Origin: Streptomyces caniscabiei
Lineage (GTDB): Bacteria > Actinomycetota > Actinomycetes > Streptomycetales > Streptomycetaceae
Direction: 5' to 3'
Assembly: GCF_014930365.1 (NCBI RefSeq)
Contig: NZ_JABXWI010000005.1
Span: 434,001 to 498,000 of the forward strand
DNA length: 64,000 nucleotides
Part shown: in pieces, positions 28,472 through 37,011 of the stretch
Position numbering within the stretch: the first letter of the stretch is position 1
Layout: every line of letters starts with the position of its first letter
Position numbers and translations under genes: made by a program
The notes under the pieces: generated by a model
Told to the model about the DNA's origin: nothing
The model's input: only the letters and a program-made list of their open reading frames with translations
Database searches by the model: none

Positions 28472-28500
28472 AGGTTAGTCAGGTCGGGGCCGTCCCCCAA
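28472..28500 (-). promoter_or_regulatory. metF promoter, leaderless type
   Basis: Read on the minus strand: TTGGGG, a 17-bp spacer, TAACCT, then 6 nt to the metF ATG. Confidence 0.6.
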
Positions 28501-28627
28501 CCAGAGCAGGTGCTTTTGTCCCCTTTGCCGAGCTGCTGTCCACGCCTTGGACAGCCTTGGACAGCCATGGACGCCTGGGACAGCCGTCGACCGCCGGAGA
28601 TCGGGGGACGACCGCGGGCGCGACCGG

Positions 28628-29272
28628 CTAGAGGGCGCGCAGCCGCTCGGTGAACTCCGCCGCGGCGGCTCCGGGGTCGTCGGCCTCGGTGATCGCCCGG
28701 ACGACGACCACCCGCCGGGCTCCCGCCTCGACGACCTCGTCGAGGTTGCCGAGGCCGATGCCGCCGATGGCGAACCAGGGGCGGTCGGTGGCGAGGGCGG
28801 CGGTGCGGCGGACGAGGTCCAGGCCGGGGGCGTGGCGGCCGGGCTTGGTGGGGGTGGGCCAGCAGGGGCCCGTGCAGAAGTAGTCCACGCCCTCCTGGAC
28901 GGCCGCCGCTGCGGCCTCCTCGTCGGCGTGGGTGGAACGGCCGATGAGCACGTCCGGGCCGAGGATCGCACGGGCGGCGGGGACCGGCAGGTCGCCCTGG
29001 CCGAGGTGCAGCACGTCCGCGCCGACGGCGTGGGCGACGTCCGCGCGGTCGTTGACGGCGAGCAGCTTGCCGTGGCGGCGGCAGGCGTCCGCGAAGACCT
29101 GGAGGTGCTCCAGCTCCTCGGCGGCCTCCATGCCCTTGTCGCGGAGCTGCACGATGTCCACGCCGCCGCCGAGGACCGCGTCCAGGAACCGCGGGAGGTC
29201 GCCCTGGCGCCTGCGGGCGTCCGTGCAGAGGTAGAGCCGGGCGTCGGCGAGCTGGGCGGCGGCGTCGGACAT
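28628..29272 (-). CDS. thiE: ThiE, thiamine-phosphate synthase
   Basis: Joins the thiazole and pyrimidine phosphates to give thiamine monophosphate. The 214-residue TIM-barrel protein has DIVQLRDKGM, VNDRADVAHAVGADVLHLGQ, the pyrophosphate-binding TGPCWPTPTKPG and the IGGIG phosphate loop. ATG 29272 is used; the open frame upstream looks non-coding. It is divergent from thiO-S-G and separated from them by three genes, and no TPP riboswitch was found in front of it, so its control may differ from that of the thiazole genes. Confidence 0.95.
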   Translation of the reverse strand: MSDAAAQLADARLYLCTDARRRQGDLPRFLDAVLGGGVDIVQLRDKGMEAAEELEHLQVFADACRRHGKLLAVNDRADVAHAVGADVLHLGQGDLPVPAARAILGPDVLIGRSTHADEEAAAAAVQEGVDYFCTGPCWPTPTKPGRHAPGLDLVRRTAALATDRPWFAIGGIGLGNLDEVVEAGARRVVVVRAITEADDPGAAAAEFTERLRAL

Positions 29273-29430
29273 GGGTGGGTCCCCCGTTGGCATACGTGAT
29301 CGGTACGGCGCGCGGGGGACGCGGCCCTCGCGGGCCCCGGCTCCCGCGCGCCGGACGGGCGGCTCTTCCGCGGAACCTCCGCGGATCTTTCGGGTGTCTC
29401 GGCTGTCTCGGATGTCTCGGCTGGTTCCGG

Positions 29431-29796
29431 TCAGACGGCGAGCGCCTGCGCGCGGCGCTTCACCTCCGTGCCGCGATTCTCGCTCAGGGCCTGGGCCGGG
29501 GTACCGGGCAGGCTGGCGTCCGGAGTGAAGAGCCACTCCAGCATCTCTTCGTCGGTGAAGCCGTCGTCCCTCAGCAGGGTCAGGGTGCCCGTCAGGCCCT
29601 TGACCACCTTGTCTCCGTCGATGAAGGCGGCGGGGACGTGCAGCGCGCGGTTCTCACCACGGCGTACGGCGATGAGCTGGCCTTCCTTCACCAGCTGCCG
29701 CACGCGGGTCACCTCGACGTCCAGCATCTCTGCGATGTCGGGGAGGGTCAGCCACGCGGGGACGAGAGCATCGATCTTTGCGTCAATCTCGGTCAC
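29431..29796 (-). CDS. Rv2175c-family DNA-binding protein
   Basis: The 121-residue soluble protein has a winged/MerR-like helix-turn-helix (WLTLPDIAEMLDVEVTRVRQ) and a C-terminal region (LTGTLTLLRDDGFTDEEMLEWLF) matching mycobacterial Rv2175c. In M. tuberculosis Rv2175c is a DNA-binding substrate of the kinase PknL, whose gene lies beside it. Here a PASTA kinase gene is 4.3 kb away (34089). The GTG at 29796 gives the standard length. The target DNA is unknown. Confidence 0.87.
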   Translation of the reverse strand: MTEIDAKIDALVPAWLTLPDIAEMLDVEVTRVRQLVKEGQLIAVRRGENRALHVPAAFIDGDKVVKGLTGTLTLLRDDGFTDEEMLEWLFTPDASLPGTPAQALSENRGTEVKRRAQALAV

Positions 29797-29903
29797 GTCT
29801 CCAAGACTGCCATCTGGGACTGACAGTGGGTAGCCGAGGCGCCTCGGGCGGAGCCGGCCGAGGGGTGCGCGGAGCGCGTCGGCCGGCCGGCGGGCGCGTC
29901 CGG

Positions 29904-31133
29904 CTACGCCGTCGCCGCCTTCAGGGGCCTCGCCGGGTCCTGGAGCAGCAGCGGGTCCATCGGTGTGCCCGCCTGGATCAGACGGCGGCCCTGGGCCAGG
30001 TCCCGGGGGCGGCCCACCGCCAGCAGGGCGACCAGCCGGGACTCGCGCAGCCAGCACACCGACCAGGCGGCGCCGGCCGGGTCGCCGCGCCGGACCGTCG
30101 TGTCGGCCGAGGCGTGGTCCCCGGCGTACTGGACGAACCGGCCGAACTGCTCGGACCAGAAGTAGGGCACGGGGTCGTAGGGCTCGGGGGTCTCGCCGAC
30201 GATGTTCGCGGCGACCGTGCGGGGGCCCTGGAGGGCGTTGTCCCAGTGGTGGACGAGGAGGCGGCGGCCGTACCTGCCGGAGGGGAAGGAGGCGCAGTCG
30301 CCGACGGCGTAGACGTCCGGCGCGGAGGTGCGCAGATGGTCGTCGGCCACCACCTCGCCGTGGGCGCCCAGCTCGATGCCGGAGCCCTTCAGCCAGGCCG
30401 TGGCGGGGCGCGCGCCGATGCCGACGACGACCGCGCCGGCCGGGATGCGGGTGCCGTCGTCCAGGACCACCGTCCCGGGCTCGACACGCTCCACGCGCGC
30501 GTGGGTGCGCAGGGTGGTGCCGCTGTCGGCGTACCAGGCGGTCATCGGGGCGGCCACCTCCGCCGGGAGGGCGCCCGCGAGCGGGCGGTCGGCGGCCTCG
30601 ACGACCGTCACCGCGCAGCCCGCCTCCCGGGCGGCGGTGGCGAACTCGGCGCCGATCCAGCCCGCCCCCACGACCACGATGTCGTGCTGCCGCGCCAGCA
30701 CGGGCCGCAGCCGCTCGGCGTCGTCCAGGGTCCGCAGCAGATGCACCCCGGGCACGCCCTCGGCGCCCGGCAGCCGGATCGGTTCCGCGCCGGTCGCGAC
30801 GACGAGGACGTCGTACGGGACGGGCCCGGCGGGCGTGTCCAGTTCGTGGTCGGCGGGGCGCAGGCCGGTCACCTCGCGGCCCAGCCGGAGGTCGATGCCG
30901 AGCGCCTCGAAGTCGACGTCGAAGGCGGAGCCCTCGGCGTTGCCGAGCAGGACGGCCTTGGAGAGCGGAGGGCGGTCGTACGGCTGGTGCGGCTCGGCGC
31001 CGAGCAGGATCACGTCGCCGGTGAAGCCCTGTTCCCGCAGGGCGACCGCCGTCTGCACGCCCGCCATGCCCGCGCCCACGACGACCACGCGCCGCGCCGG
31101 TGATCCGTCCCGCTGCTGCGTCTGCTCGCTCAC
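29904..31133 (-). CDS. Ferredoxin-reductase-like FAD/NAD(P)H oxidoreductase
   Basis: The 409-residue protein has FAD-binding GAGMAGVQTAVALREQG near residues 21-37, a second dinucleotide motif GAGWIGAEFATAAREAG near 155-171, and the FAD-contact motif VYAVGDCASF. The C-terminal reductase domain matches rubredoxin/ferredoxin reductases that feed oxygenases or cytochromes P450. No oxygenase or ferredoxin gene is adjacent. The GTG has no ribosome site; TATGGT ends 6 nt before it with CTGACT 18 bp further up, so a leaderless transcript is likely. Confidence 0.88.
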   Translation of the reverse strand: MSEQTQQRDGSPARRVVVVGAGMAGVQTAVALREQGFTGDVILLGAEPHQPYDRPPLSKAVLLGNAEGSAFDVDFEALGIDLRLGREVTGLRPADHELDTPAGPVPYDVLVVATGAEPIRLPGAEGVPGVHLLRTLDDAERLRPVLARQHDIVVVGAGWIGAEFATAAREAGCAVTVVEAADRPLAGALPAEVAAPMTAWYADSGTTLRTHARVERVEPGTVVLDDGTRIPAGAVVVGIGARPATAWLKGSGIELGAHGEVVADDHLRTSAPDVYAVGDCASFPSGRYGRRLLVHHWDNALQGPRTVAANIVGETPEPYDPVPYFWSEQFGRFVQYAGDHASADTTVRRGDPAGAAWSVCWLRESRLVALLAVGRPRDLAQGRRLIQAGTPMDPLLLQDPARPLKAATA

Positions 31134-31139
31134 TCGATC

Positions 31140-31169
31140 ACCATAGACAACTGATATTCGGTCAGTCAG
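31140..31169 (-). promoter_or_regulatory. Leaderless promoter of the ferredoxin-reductase-like gene
   Basis: Read on the minus strand: CTGACT, an 18-bp spacer, TATGGT, then 6 nt to the GTG start. Confidence 0.5.
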
Positions 31170-31214
31170 GGGGTGGGGGGCCCGGTCGTCCTGCGGTGGG
31201 TCCGGTGGCCGCCC

Positions 31215-31574
31215 TCAGCGGGCGCGGTCCGCCGTCCCCTCGACCTGCTCGACCACGCTCGTCCCGCTGCCGGGCCCGGACTCCCACTCCCAGGTCTCCT
31301 CCAGCCGGACGCGCCCGTCGGGGAGTTCGACCACACGGGACACGCAGTGCCCGGAGGCGGTGGTCCCGTCGGTCTTCGCCTGTACGTAGCGGAAGTCGAG
31401 CCGGTCCCCCGCGCGCGTGCCCACGAGCCGTCCCCGCACGACGTCCCCGCCCGCGTACTCGGCCCAGATCTCGCCGTTCTCCTCGTGGTACGTGAACCGG
31501 GTGCGGGTGCCCACCTGACCTGGGGCTTGGTCGGCGACGGGGGCGAGGACGAGACCGTCGAGCGAGCGGGCCAT
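31215..31574 (-). CDS. Conserved hypothetical protein, beta-rich
   Basis: The 119-residue protein has alternating polar/hydrophobic strands (TRFTYHEENGEIWAEYAGGD, VVRGRLVGTR, LDFRYVQ, GHCVSRVVELPDGRVRLEE), suggesting a small lipocalin-like beta barrel. I recall similar Streptomyces proteins labelled n-acetylglutamate synthase, but no GNAT acetyl-CoA motif is visible, so I do not accept that label. ATG 31574 is chosen over GTG 31580 because AGGGAG is then 9 nt upstream. It is divergent from the TPP-riboswitch-controlled thiamine genes. Confidence 0.7.
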   Translation of the reverse strand: MARSLDGLVLAPVADQAPGQVGTRTRFTYHEENGEIWAEYAGGDVVRGRLVGTRAGDRLDFRYVQAKTDGTTASGHCVSRVVELPDGRVRLEETWEWESGPGSGTSVVEQVEGTADRAR

Positions 31575-31631
31575 GGGCACGGGCTCCCTTACTGAGGCGA
31601 TCGGCGGGGGCTAGGGTGGGCCACCGTAGAG

Positions 31632-31724
31632 CACTCGCGGGAGCCCGGACGCACCGGGCTGAGAGGGAGGCTGGCGGCCTCCGACCGTACGAACCTGATC
31701 CGGGTCATGCCGGCGAAGGGAGGG
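31632..31724 (+). promoter_or_regulatory. TPP riboswitch (THI element)
   Basis: The sequence shows the conserved parts of the element: a 5' stem, GGGCTGAGAGGG near 31656-31667, a variable helix, CCGTACGAACCTGATCCGGG near 31685-31704, and the closing CGAAGGGAGG near 31715-31724. It lies just before thiO. The GGGAGG at its 3' end also serves as ribosome-binding region, so TPP binding probably blocks translation. Confidence 0.95.
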
Positions 31725-31735
31725 GCTGGACGCCC

Positions 31736-32911
31736 ATGTCGCGTACGCACACGTCAGACGTCCTCGTCGTGGGGGGCGGCATCATCGGCCTCGTCACGGC
31801 GTGGCGGTCCGCGCGGCGCGGGTTCGCCACGGCCGTGGTCGATCCCGAACCCGGCGGCGGGGCCGCGCGGGTGGCGGCCGGGATGCTCGCCGCCGTGACC
31901 GAACTGCACTACGGCGAGGAGACGCTGCTGGGGCTCAACCTGGAGTCCGCGCGCCGCTACCCGGACTTCGCGGCCGAGTTGACGGAGGCCACCGGTCTCG
32001 ACCTCGGCTACCGCCGCTGCGGCACGCTCGCCGTCGCGCTCGACGCCGACGACCGCGCCCACCTGCGTGAACTGCACGCCCTGCAACAGCGGTCGGGCCT
32101 CGACTCGGAGTGGCTGAGCGGACGGGAGTGCCGTCGCCTGGAGCCGATGCTCGCGCCCGGCGTGCGCGGCGGACTGCGGGTCGACGGGGACCACCAGATC
32201 GACCCGAGGCGGCTCTCCGCGGCCCTGGTCGCGGCCTGCGAACGCGCCGGGGTGGTGTTCCACCGGGCCTGGGCGGAGGAGCTGACGCTGGCCCGGGAGC
32301 GCGCGACCGGCGTCCGGACGAGCGACGGCGAGCGGCTGGAGGCCGGGAGCACCGTCCTCGCCGGGGGCAGCCTCAGCGGCCGGCTCGCGGGAGTCCCGGC
32401 CGAGGTGCGGCCGCCGGTGCGGCCGGTGAAGGGGCAGGTGGTGCGGCTGACCGTGCCGAAGCTCTACGCGCCCTTCCTGAGCCGTACCGTGCGGGCCGTG
32501 GTGCGCGGCAGCCAGGTCTATCTGGTGCCGCGCGAGAACGGCGAACTCGTCGTCGGCGCGACCAGCGAGGAACAGGGCTGGGACACGACGGTCACCGCGG
32601 GCGGGGTGTACGAACTGCTGCGGGACGCCCACGAACTCGTCCCCGGCATCACCGAACTGCCGCTCACCGAGACCCGCGCGGGTCTGCGCCCCGCCTCCCC
32701 CGACAACGCCCCGCTGCTCGGCCCCAGCGGGCTGGACGGCCTGCTCCTCGCGACCGGCCACTACCGCAACGGGGTGCTCCTCACGCCGGTCACCGGCGAC
32801 GTCCTGGCCGAGGTGCTGGCCACCGGTGAACTGCCGGCGGAGGCACGCGACTTCACCCCCCTGCGGTTCCGCGCCGGCGCGGCCCGCGCACTACTGGAGC
32901 AGCCCGTATGA
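31736..32911 (+). CDS. thiO: ThiO, glycine oxidase
   Basis: FAD-dependent glycine oxidase that supplies iminoglycine for the thiazole ring. The 391-residue protein starts with VLVVGGGIIGLVTAWRSARRG (FAD fold), has the DAO-type pattern AARVAAGMLAA, and ends in LLLATGHYRNGVLLTPVTGD. Start ATG 31736 lies right after the TPP riboswitch. The stop overlaps thiS by 4 bp. Confidence 0.94.
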   Translation: MSRTHTSDVLVVGGGIIGLVTAWRSARRGFATAVVDPEPGGGAARVAAGMLAAVTELHYGEETLLGLNLESARRYPDFAAELTEATGLDLGYRRCGTLAVALDADDRAHLRELHALQQRSGLDSEWLSGRECRRLEPMLAPGVRGGLRVDGDHQIDPRRLSAALVAACERAGVVFHRAWAEELTLARERATGVRTSDGERLEAGSTVLAGGSLSGRLAGVPAEVRPPVRPVKGQVVRLTVPKLYAPFLSRTVRAVVRGSQVYLVPRENGELVVGATSEEQGWDTTVTAGGVYELLRDAHELVPGITELPLTETRAGLRPASPDNAPLLGPSGLDGLLLATGHYRNGVLLTPVTGDVLAEVLATGELPAEARDFTPLRFRAGAARALLEQPV

Positions 32912-33126
32912 CCACCACCGGGACGCTGACCGTGTCCGTCAACGGGGAGCCGCGGCAGATCGCTCCCGGCACCGCGCTCGACGCGCTCGTGCGGACGCTC
33001 ACGCCGTCCGTCTCGGGCGTCGCCGCCGCCCTCAACGAAACCGTCGTCCCGCGCGCGCGGTGGACGACCACCGCCCTCGCCGAGGGGGACCGTGTCGAGG
33101 TCCTCACCGCCGTCCAAGGAGGCTGA
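32908..33126 (+). CDS. thiS: ThiS, sulfur-carrier protein
   Basis: The 72-residue ubiquitin-like protein ends in Gly-Gly, the site that is adenylated and thiocarboxylated to donate sulfur to the thiazole. It starts SVNGEPRQIAPGTALDALV. The ATG overlaps the thiO stop (ATGA). Confidence 0.94.
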   Translation: MTTTGTLTVSVNGEPRQIAPGTALDALVRTLTPSVSGVAAALNETVVPRARWTTTALAEGDRVEVLTAVQGG

Positions 33127-33130
33127 TCCC

Positions 33131-33925
33131 ATGGCAGACGACCCCTTCGTCCTCGGCGGCACGACCTACGCGTCCCGTCTGATCATGGGCACCGGCGGCG
33201 CGAGTGGCCTGGACGTCCTGGAGCGCGCGCTGGTGGCCTCCGGCACGGAGCTGACCACGGTCGCGATGCGCCGGGTCGACGCGGCCACGCACGGCTCGGT
33301 CCTGTCCGTGCTCGAACGGCTCGGCATCCGGGTGCTGCCCAACACGGCCGGCTGTTTCACGGCGGGCGAGGCGGTGCTGACGGCCCGTCTCGCGCGCGAG
33401 GCGCTCGGCACGTCGCTGGTCAAGCTGGAGGTCATCGCCGACGAGCGCACCCTGCTGCCCGATCCCATCGAACTGCTCGACGCCGCCGAGACGCTCGTCG
33501 ACGACGGTTTCACGGTGCTGCCGTACACGAACGACGATCCCGTGCTGGCGCGCAAGCTCCAGGACGTCGGCTGTGCCGCGATCATGCCGCTGGGGTCCCC
33601 CATCGGCTCCGGGCTCGGTATCCGCAACCCGCACAACTTCCAGCTGATCGTGGAGCACGCGCGCGTGCCGGTGATCCTGGACGCGGGTGCCGGGACGGCG
33701 TCGGACGTGGCGCTGGCGATGGAGCTGGGGTGCGCCGGAGTCATGCTCGCCTCCGCCGTGACCCGGGCGCAGGAGCCGGTCCTGATGGCCGAGGGGATGC
33801 GGCACGCGGTGGAGGCGGGACGGCTGGCGTTCCGGGCGGGCCGCATCCCCCGCCGGCACTTCGCCGAGGCCTCCTCGCCCGGCGAGGGGCTGGCACGGCT
33901 GGATCCGGAGCGCCCGGCGTTCTGA
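33131..33925 (+). CDS. thiG: ThiG, thiazole synthase
   Basis: The 264-residue TIM barrel assembles thiazole phosphate from deoxyxylulose phosphate, iminoglycine and ThiS thiocarboxylate. The Schiff-base lysine lies in SLVKLEVIAD, with GSPIGSGLGIRNP and DAGAGTASDVALAMELG as phosphate and substrate loops. ATG 33131 has AAGGAGG upstream overlapping the end of thiS. Last gene of the riboswitch-controlled operon. Confidence 0.96.
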   Translation: MADDPFVLGGTTYASRLIMGTGGASGLDVLERALVASGTELTTVAMRRVDAATHGSVLSVLERLGIRVLPNTAGCFTAGEAVLTARLAREALGTSLVKLEVIADERTLLPDPIELLDAAETLVDDGFTVLPYTNDDPVLARKLQDVGCAAIMPLGSPIGSGLGIRNPHNFQLIVEHARVPVILDAGAGTASDVALAMELGCAGVMLASAVTRAQEPVLMAEGMRHAVEAGRLAFRAGRIPRRHFAEASSPGEGLARLDPERPAF

Positions 33926-34052
33926 GGCGGAGCTCACGCCTACCCACCCCTCACTCGAACAGCCGAACGAGTACGGACGGAGACCCGCTCGTCACAGCCC
34001 TCCGGACTCGGTCACAGGTCTGCTGCAGTACGTCTCGCGGGCCACGGGGCCC

Positions 34053-34081
34053 CTGGGCCTGTCGGCGGCGGCTCGTACACT
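34053..34081 (+). promoter_or_regulatory. Leaderless promoter of the PASTA kinase gene
   Basis: CTGGGC (34053-34058), 17 bp, then TACACT (34076-34081), ending 7 nt before the GTG start. The -35 match is weak. Confidence 0.45.
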
Positions 34082-34088
34082 CACCTGC

Positions 34089-36008
34089 GTGGACACGACC
34101 CTTCAGGACCCGCTTGTCGGCCAGGTGCTCGACGGCCGGTATCGAGTCGAGGCGCGGATCGCGGTCGGCGGGATGGCCACGGTCTACCGGACCGTGGACA
34201 CCCGCCTGGACCGCGTGCTCGCGCTCAAGGTGATGCATCCGACGCTGGCCGCGGACCGGACGTTCGTCGAGCGGTTCATCCGGGAGGCGAAGTCGGTGGC
34301 CCGGCTCTCCCACCCGAACGTGGTGGGGGTCTACGACCAGGGCACCGACGGCTCGTACGTCTATCTCGCGATGGAGTACGTCGCCGGCTGCACCCTGCGT
34401 GACGTGCTGCGCGAGCGGGGGGCGCTCCAGCCCCGCGCCGCGCTGGACATCCTGGAGCCGGTGCTCGCCGCGCTGGGCGCCGCGCACCGCGCCGGGTTCG
34501 TGCACCGGGACATGAAGCCGGAGAACGTCCTGATAGGGGACGACGGCCGGGTGAAGGTCGCCGACTTCGGGCTCGTCCGCGCCGTGGACACCGTCACCAG
34601 CACCACCGGCAGCGTCCTCGGCACCGTCTCCTACCTCGCCCCCGAGCAGCTGGAGCACGGCACCACCGACACCCGCGTCGACGTGTACGCCTGCGGCGTG
34701 ATGCTCTACGAGATGCTCACCGGCGGCAAGCCGCACGCCGGCGACTCCCCCGCGCAGGTGCTCTACCACGCGCTCCACGACGACGTGCCGCCGCCGTCGG
34801 CCGCGGTGCCGGGGCTGCCCTACGAGCTGGACGCGCTGGTCGCCTCGGCGACCGCCCGCGATCCGGAGCTGCGGCCCTACGACGCCGTGGCCCTGCTCGC
34901 GCGGACCCGTCAGGCGCGGGCGGGGCTGAGCGACGCGCAGTTGGACGTGATGCCGCCGCAGGCGATAGCCGACGGCCACGACGGCGCGGAGGACCGGACG
35001 AGCGTGATCCCGCGCTCCCTGTCCGTGTCGCGGTCGGTGGGACTCGATCCGGACGACCGGTTGCACCGCACGAGCCGGTTCGAGTCGCCTCCGCCGCCGC
35101 CCCGGGGCGCCCGCACATCCCCCGCGCCCCGGCGCGGGCTGTGGGCGATCGTCGTCGCCATGGTGCTCGTGCTGGGCGTGGGCGGGGCTGTCTGGTACAT
35201 CAACTCGGGCCAGTTCACGCAGGTCCCGGCCGTGTTGCAGCAGAGCGAGGCGGACGCCACGAAGCGGCTGGAGGGTGCCGGCCTGGGCGTCGACGTCAAG
35301 CAGGCGTTCAGTGACACCGTCGAGCGCGGCAGGGTGATCGGCACCGACCCGGCACCCGGCGAGCGGATCCGCGACAACGACACCGTGACGGTGACGGTCT
35401 CCAAGGGCCCGGAGACCGTGAAGGTGCCGGATCTGAAGGGCACCCCGCTGGGCGAGGCCAAGAACCGACTGAAGGACGACGGGCTCGAACCGGGCGTGGT
35501 GACACGGGAGTTCAGCGACGAGGTCGTCCGGGGCCAGGTGATCGGCACCCGGCCGGGAGCGGGCACCGAGATCTCGTCCGGCGCGGCCGTCAGGATCGTG
35601 GTCAGCCGGGGTGCCCCGGTGGAGGTGCCCGAGGTGTCGGGCGCGTCGGTCGCGGACGCCCGAGCCCAGCTGGAGGAGGCGGGGCTGAAGGTGAAGATCG
35701 CCCCCGGCCGGGTCAACTCCGAGTTCGACAAGGGGCTCGTGGCCGAGCAGTCTCCGGGCGTCGGCAAGCAGGTCGGCCAGGGCGACACCGTCACCCTGAC
35801 GCTCTCCAAGGGGCCCGTGATGGTCGAGGTCCCCGACGTCGTGGGCGACAGCGTCGACGACGCGACCCGAAGGCTGAGGGACGCCGGTTTCGAGGTCGAG
35901 GAGGACCGGGGCATCCTCGGGCTCTTCGGCGACGAGGTCAGGAGCCAGTCGGTGGACGGCGGGGACACGGCGCCCAAGGGCTCGACCATCACCATCGAGA
36001 TCCGCTGA
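34089..36008 (+). CDS. PASTA-domain Ser/Thr protein kinase, PknL-like
   Basis: The 639-residue protein has an intracellular kinase domain, residues 12-270, with catalytic Lys in LALKVMHP (about 48), HRDMKPENVL near 139, DFG, and an activation loop rich in Thr/Ser (TVTSTTGSVLGTVSYLAPEQ). A Pro/Arg juxtamembrane linker, one membrane helix near 351-372 and four PASTA repeats follow; PASTA domains can sense muropeptides or lipid II. Linkage to an Rv2175c-type gene suggests the PknL branch rather than PknB. No shape-determining or FHA genes adjoin it. Confidence 0.94.
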   Translation: MDTTLQDPLVGQVLDGRYRVEARIAVGGMATVYRTVDTRLDRVLALKVMHPTLAADRTFVERFIREAKSVARLSHPNVVGVYDQGTDGSYVYLAMEYVAGCTLRDVLRERGALQPRAALDILEPVLAALGAAHRAGFVHRDMKPENVLIGDDGRVKVADFGLVRAVDTVTSTTGSVLGTVSYLAPEQLEHGTTDTRVDVYACGVMLYEMLTGGKPHAGDSPAQVLYHALHDDVPPPSAAVPGLPYELDALVASATARDPELRPYDAVALLARTRQARAGLSDAQLDVMPPQAIADGHDGAEDRTSVIPRSLSVSRSVGLDPDDRLHRTSRFESPPPPPRGARTSPAPRRGLWAIVVAMVLVLGVGGAVWYINSGQFTQVPAVLQQSEADATKRLEGAGLGVDVKQAFSDTVERGRVIGTDPAPGERIRDNDTVTVTVSKGPETVKVPDLKGTPLGEAKNRLKDDGLEPGVVTREFSDEVVRGQVIGTRPGAGTEISSGAAVRIVVSRGAPVEVPEVSGASVADARAQLEEAGLKVKIAPGRVNSEFDKGLVAEQSPGVGKQVGQGDTVTLTLSKGPVMVEVPDVVGDSVDDATRRLRDAGFEVEEDRGILGLFGDEVRSQSVDGGDTAPKGSTITIEIR

Positions 36009-36074
36009 CGGACGGCCCGGCCGTCGCCTCGAACCGGCGGCCGGGCACCGCGGGCCGCATGACACCCTGGTCCG

Positions 36075-36986
36075 GTGAGCACTCAGCAGTCCCCCGCCCT
36101 CCCGGGCCCCGTCCCCACCCCCGCCGGCCCGTCCCGCAACCCCGTCGGCGGTCATGTCCCCGTCGCCGGGGGCCTGAACTCCGTCGGGCTGACGTACGCC
36201 CGTGAGCTGAGGGCCGAGACCGTCCAGGTCTTCGTCGCCAATCCGCGCGGCTGGGCCACCCCGGTCGGCAATCCCCGGCAGGACGAGGAGTTCCGCGCGG
36301 CCTGCGCCGAGGAGTCGATCCCCGCGTACGTCCACGCGCCGTACCTGATCAACTTCGGTTCGCACACCGAGGCGACGGCCGAGAAGTCCGTGGAGTCGAT
36401 GCGGCACTCGCTGCGCCGGGGCCGGGAGATCGGCGCGCTCGGGGTCGTCGTGCACACGGGGAGCGCGACCGGCGGGCGGGACCGGTCGGTGGCGCTCAAG
36501 CAGGTGCGGGAGTATCTGCTGCCGCTGCTGGACGAGTTGACCCACGACGACGACCCGTTTCTGCTGCTGGAGTCGACGGCGGGGCAGGGAGCCTCGCTCT
36601 GCTCCCGCACCTGGGACTTCGGGCCGTACTTCGAGGCGCTGGACGCCCATCCGAAGCTGGGTGTCTGTCTGGACACCTGCCACATCTTCGCGGCCGGCCA
36701 CGATCTGACCGGCCCGGACGGGATGCACCGGACCCTCGACCTGCTGGTGGACACCGTCGGCGAGGGCCGACTGAAGCTGATCCACGCCAACGACTCCAAG
36801 GACGTGGTCGGCGCCCACAAGGACCGCCACGAGAACATCGGCTCCGGGCACATCGGCGAGGACCCGTTCCGCGCCCTGATGACCCACCCCGCCACGGCCG
36901 GCGTCCCGCTGATCATCGAGACCCCGGGCGGCAAGGAGGGCCACGCGGCGGACGTGGAACGCCTGAAGAAGCTCAGGGACGGCTGA
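36075..36986 (+). CDS. Endonuclease IV family AP endonuclease
   Basis: Cleaves DNA at abasic sites in base excision repair. The 303-residue TIM barrel has the Nfo zinc ligands in VHAPYLINF, VVHTGSATGGRDRS, LLLESTAG, VCLDTCHIFAAGHDL, LIHANDSK and HENIGSGHIGEDPFR. An N-terminal extension of about 25 Pro-rich residues precedes the barrel, so a later start is possible. The GTG at 36075 has no strong ribosome site. Confidence 0.92.
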   Translation: MSTQQSPALPGPVPTPAGPSRNPVGGHVPVAGGLNSVGLTYARELRAETVQVFVANPRGWATPVGNPRQDEEFRAACAEESIPAYVHAPYLINFGSHTEATAEKSVESMRHSLRRGREIGALGVVVHTGSATGGRDRSVALKQVREYLLPLLDELTHDDDPFLLLESTAGQGASLCSRTWDFGPYFEALDAHPKLGVCLDTCHIFAAGHDLTGPDGMHRTLDLLVDTVGEGRLKLIHANDSKDVVGAHKDRHENIGSGHIGEDPFRALMTHPATAGVPLIIETPGGKEGHAADVERLKKLRDG

Positions 36987-37011
36987 CGCGCCGCCGCCAT
37001 GAGCAGGCCCG

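Noticed and set aside
33951..36944. A minus-strand open frame of nearly 1000 codons opposite the PASTA kinase and endonuclease IV genes
   Set aside because: Both plus-strand genes have complete motif sets; the antisense product has no recognisable domain.
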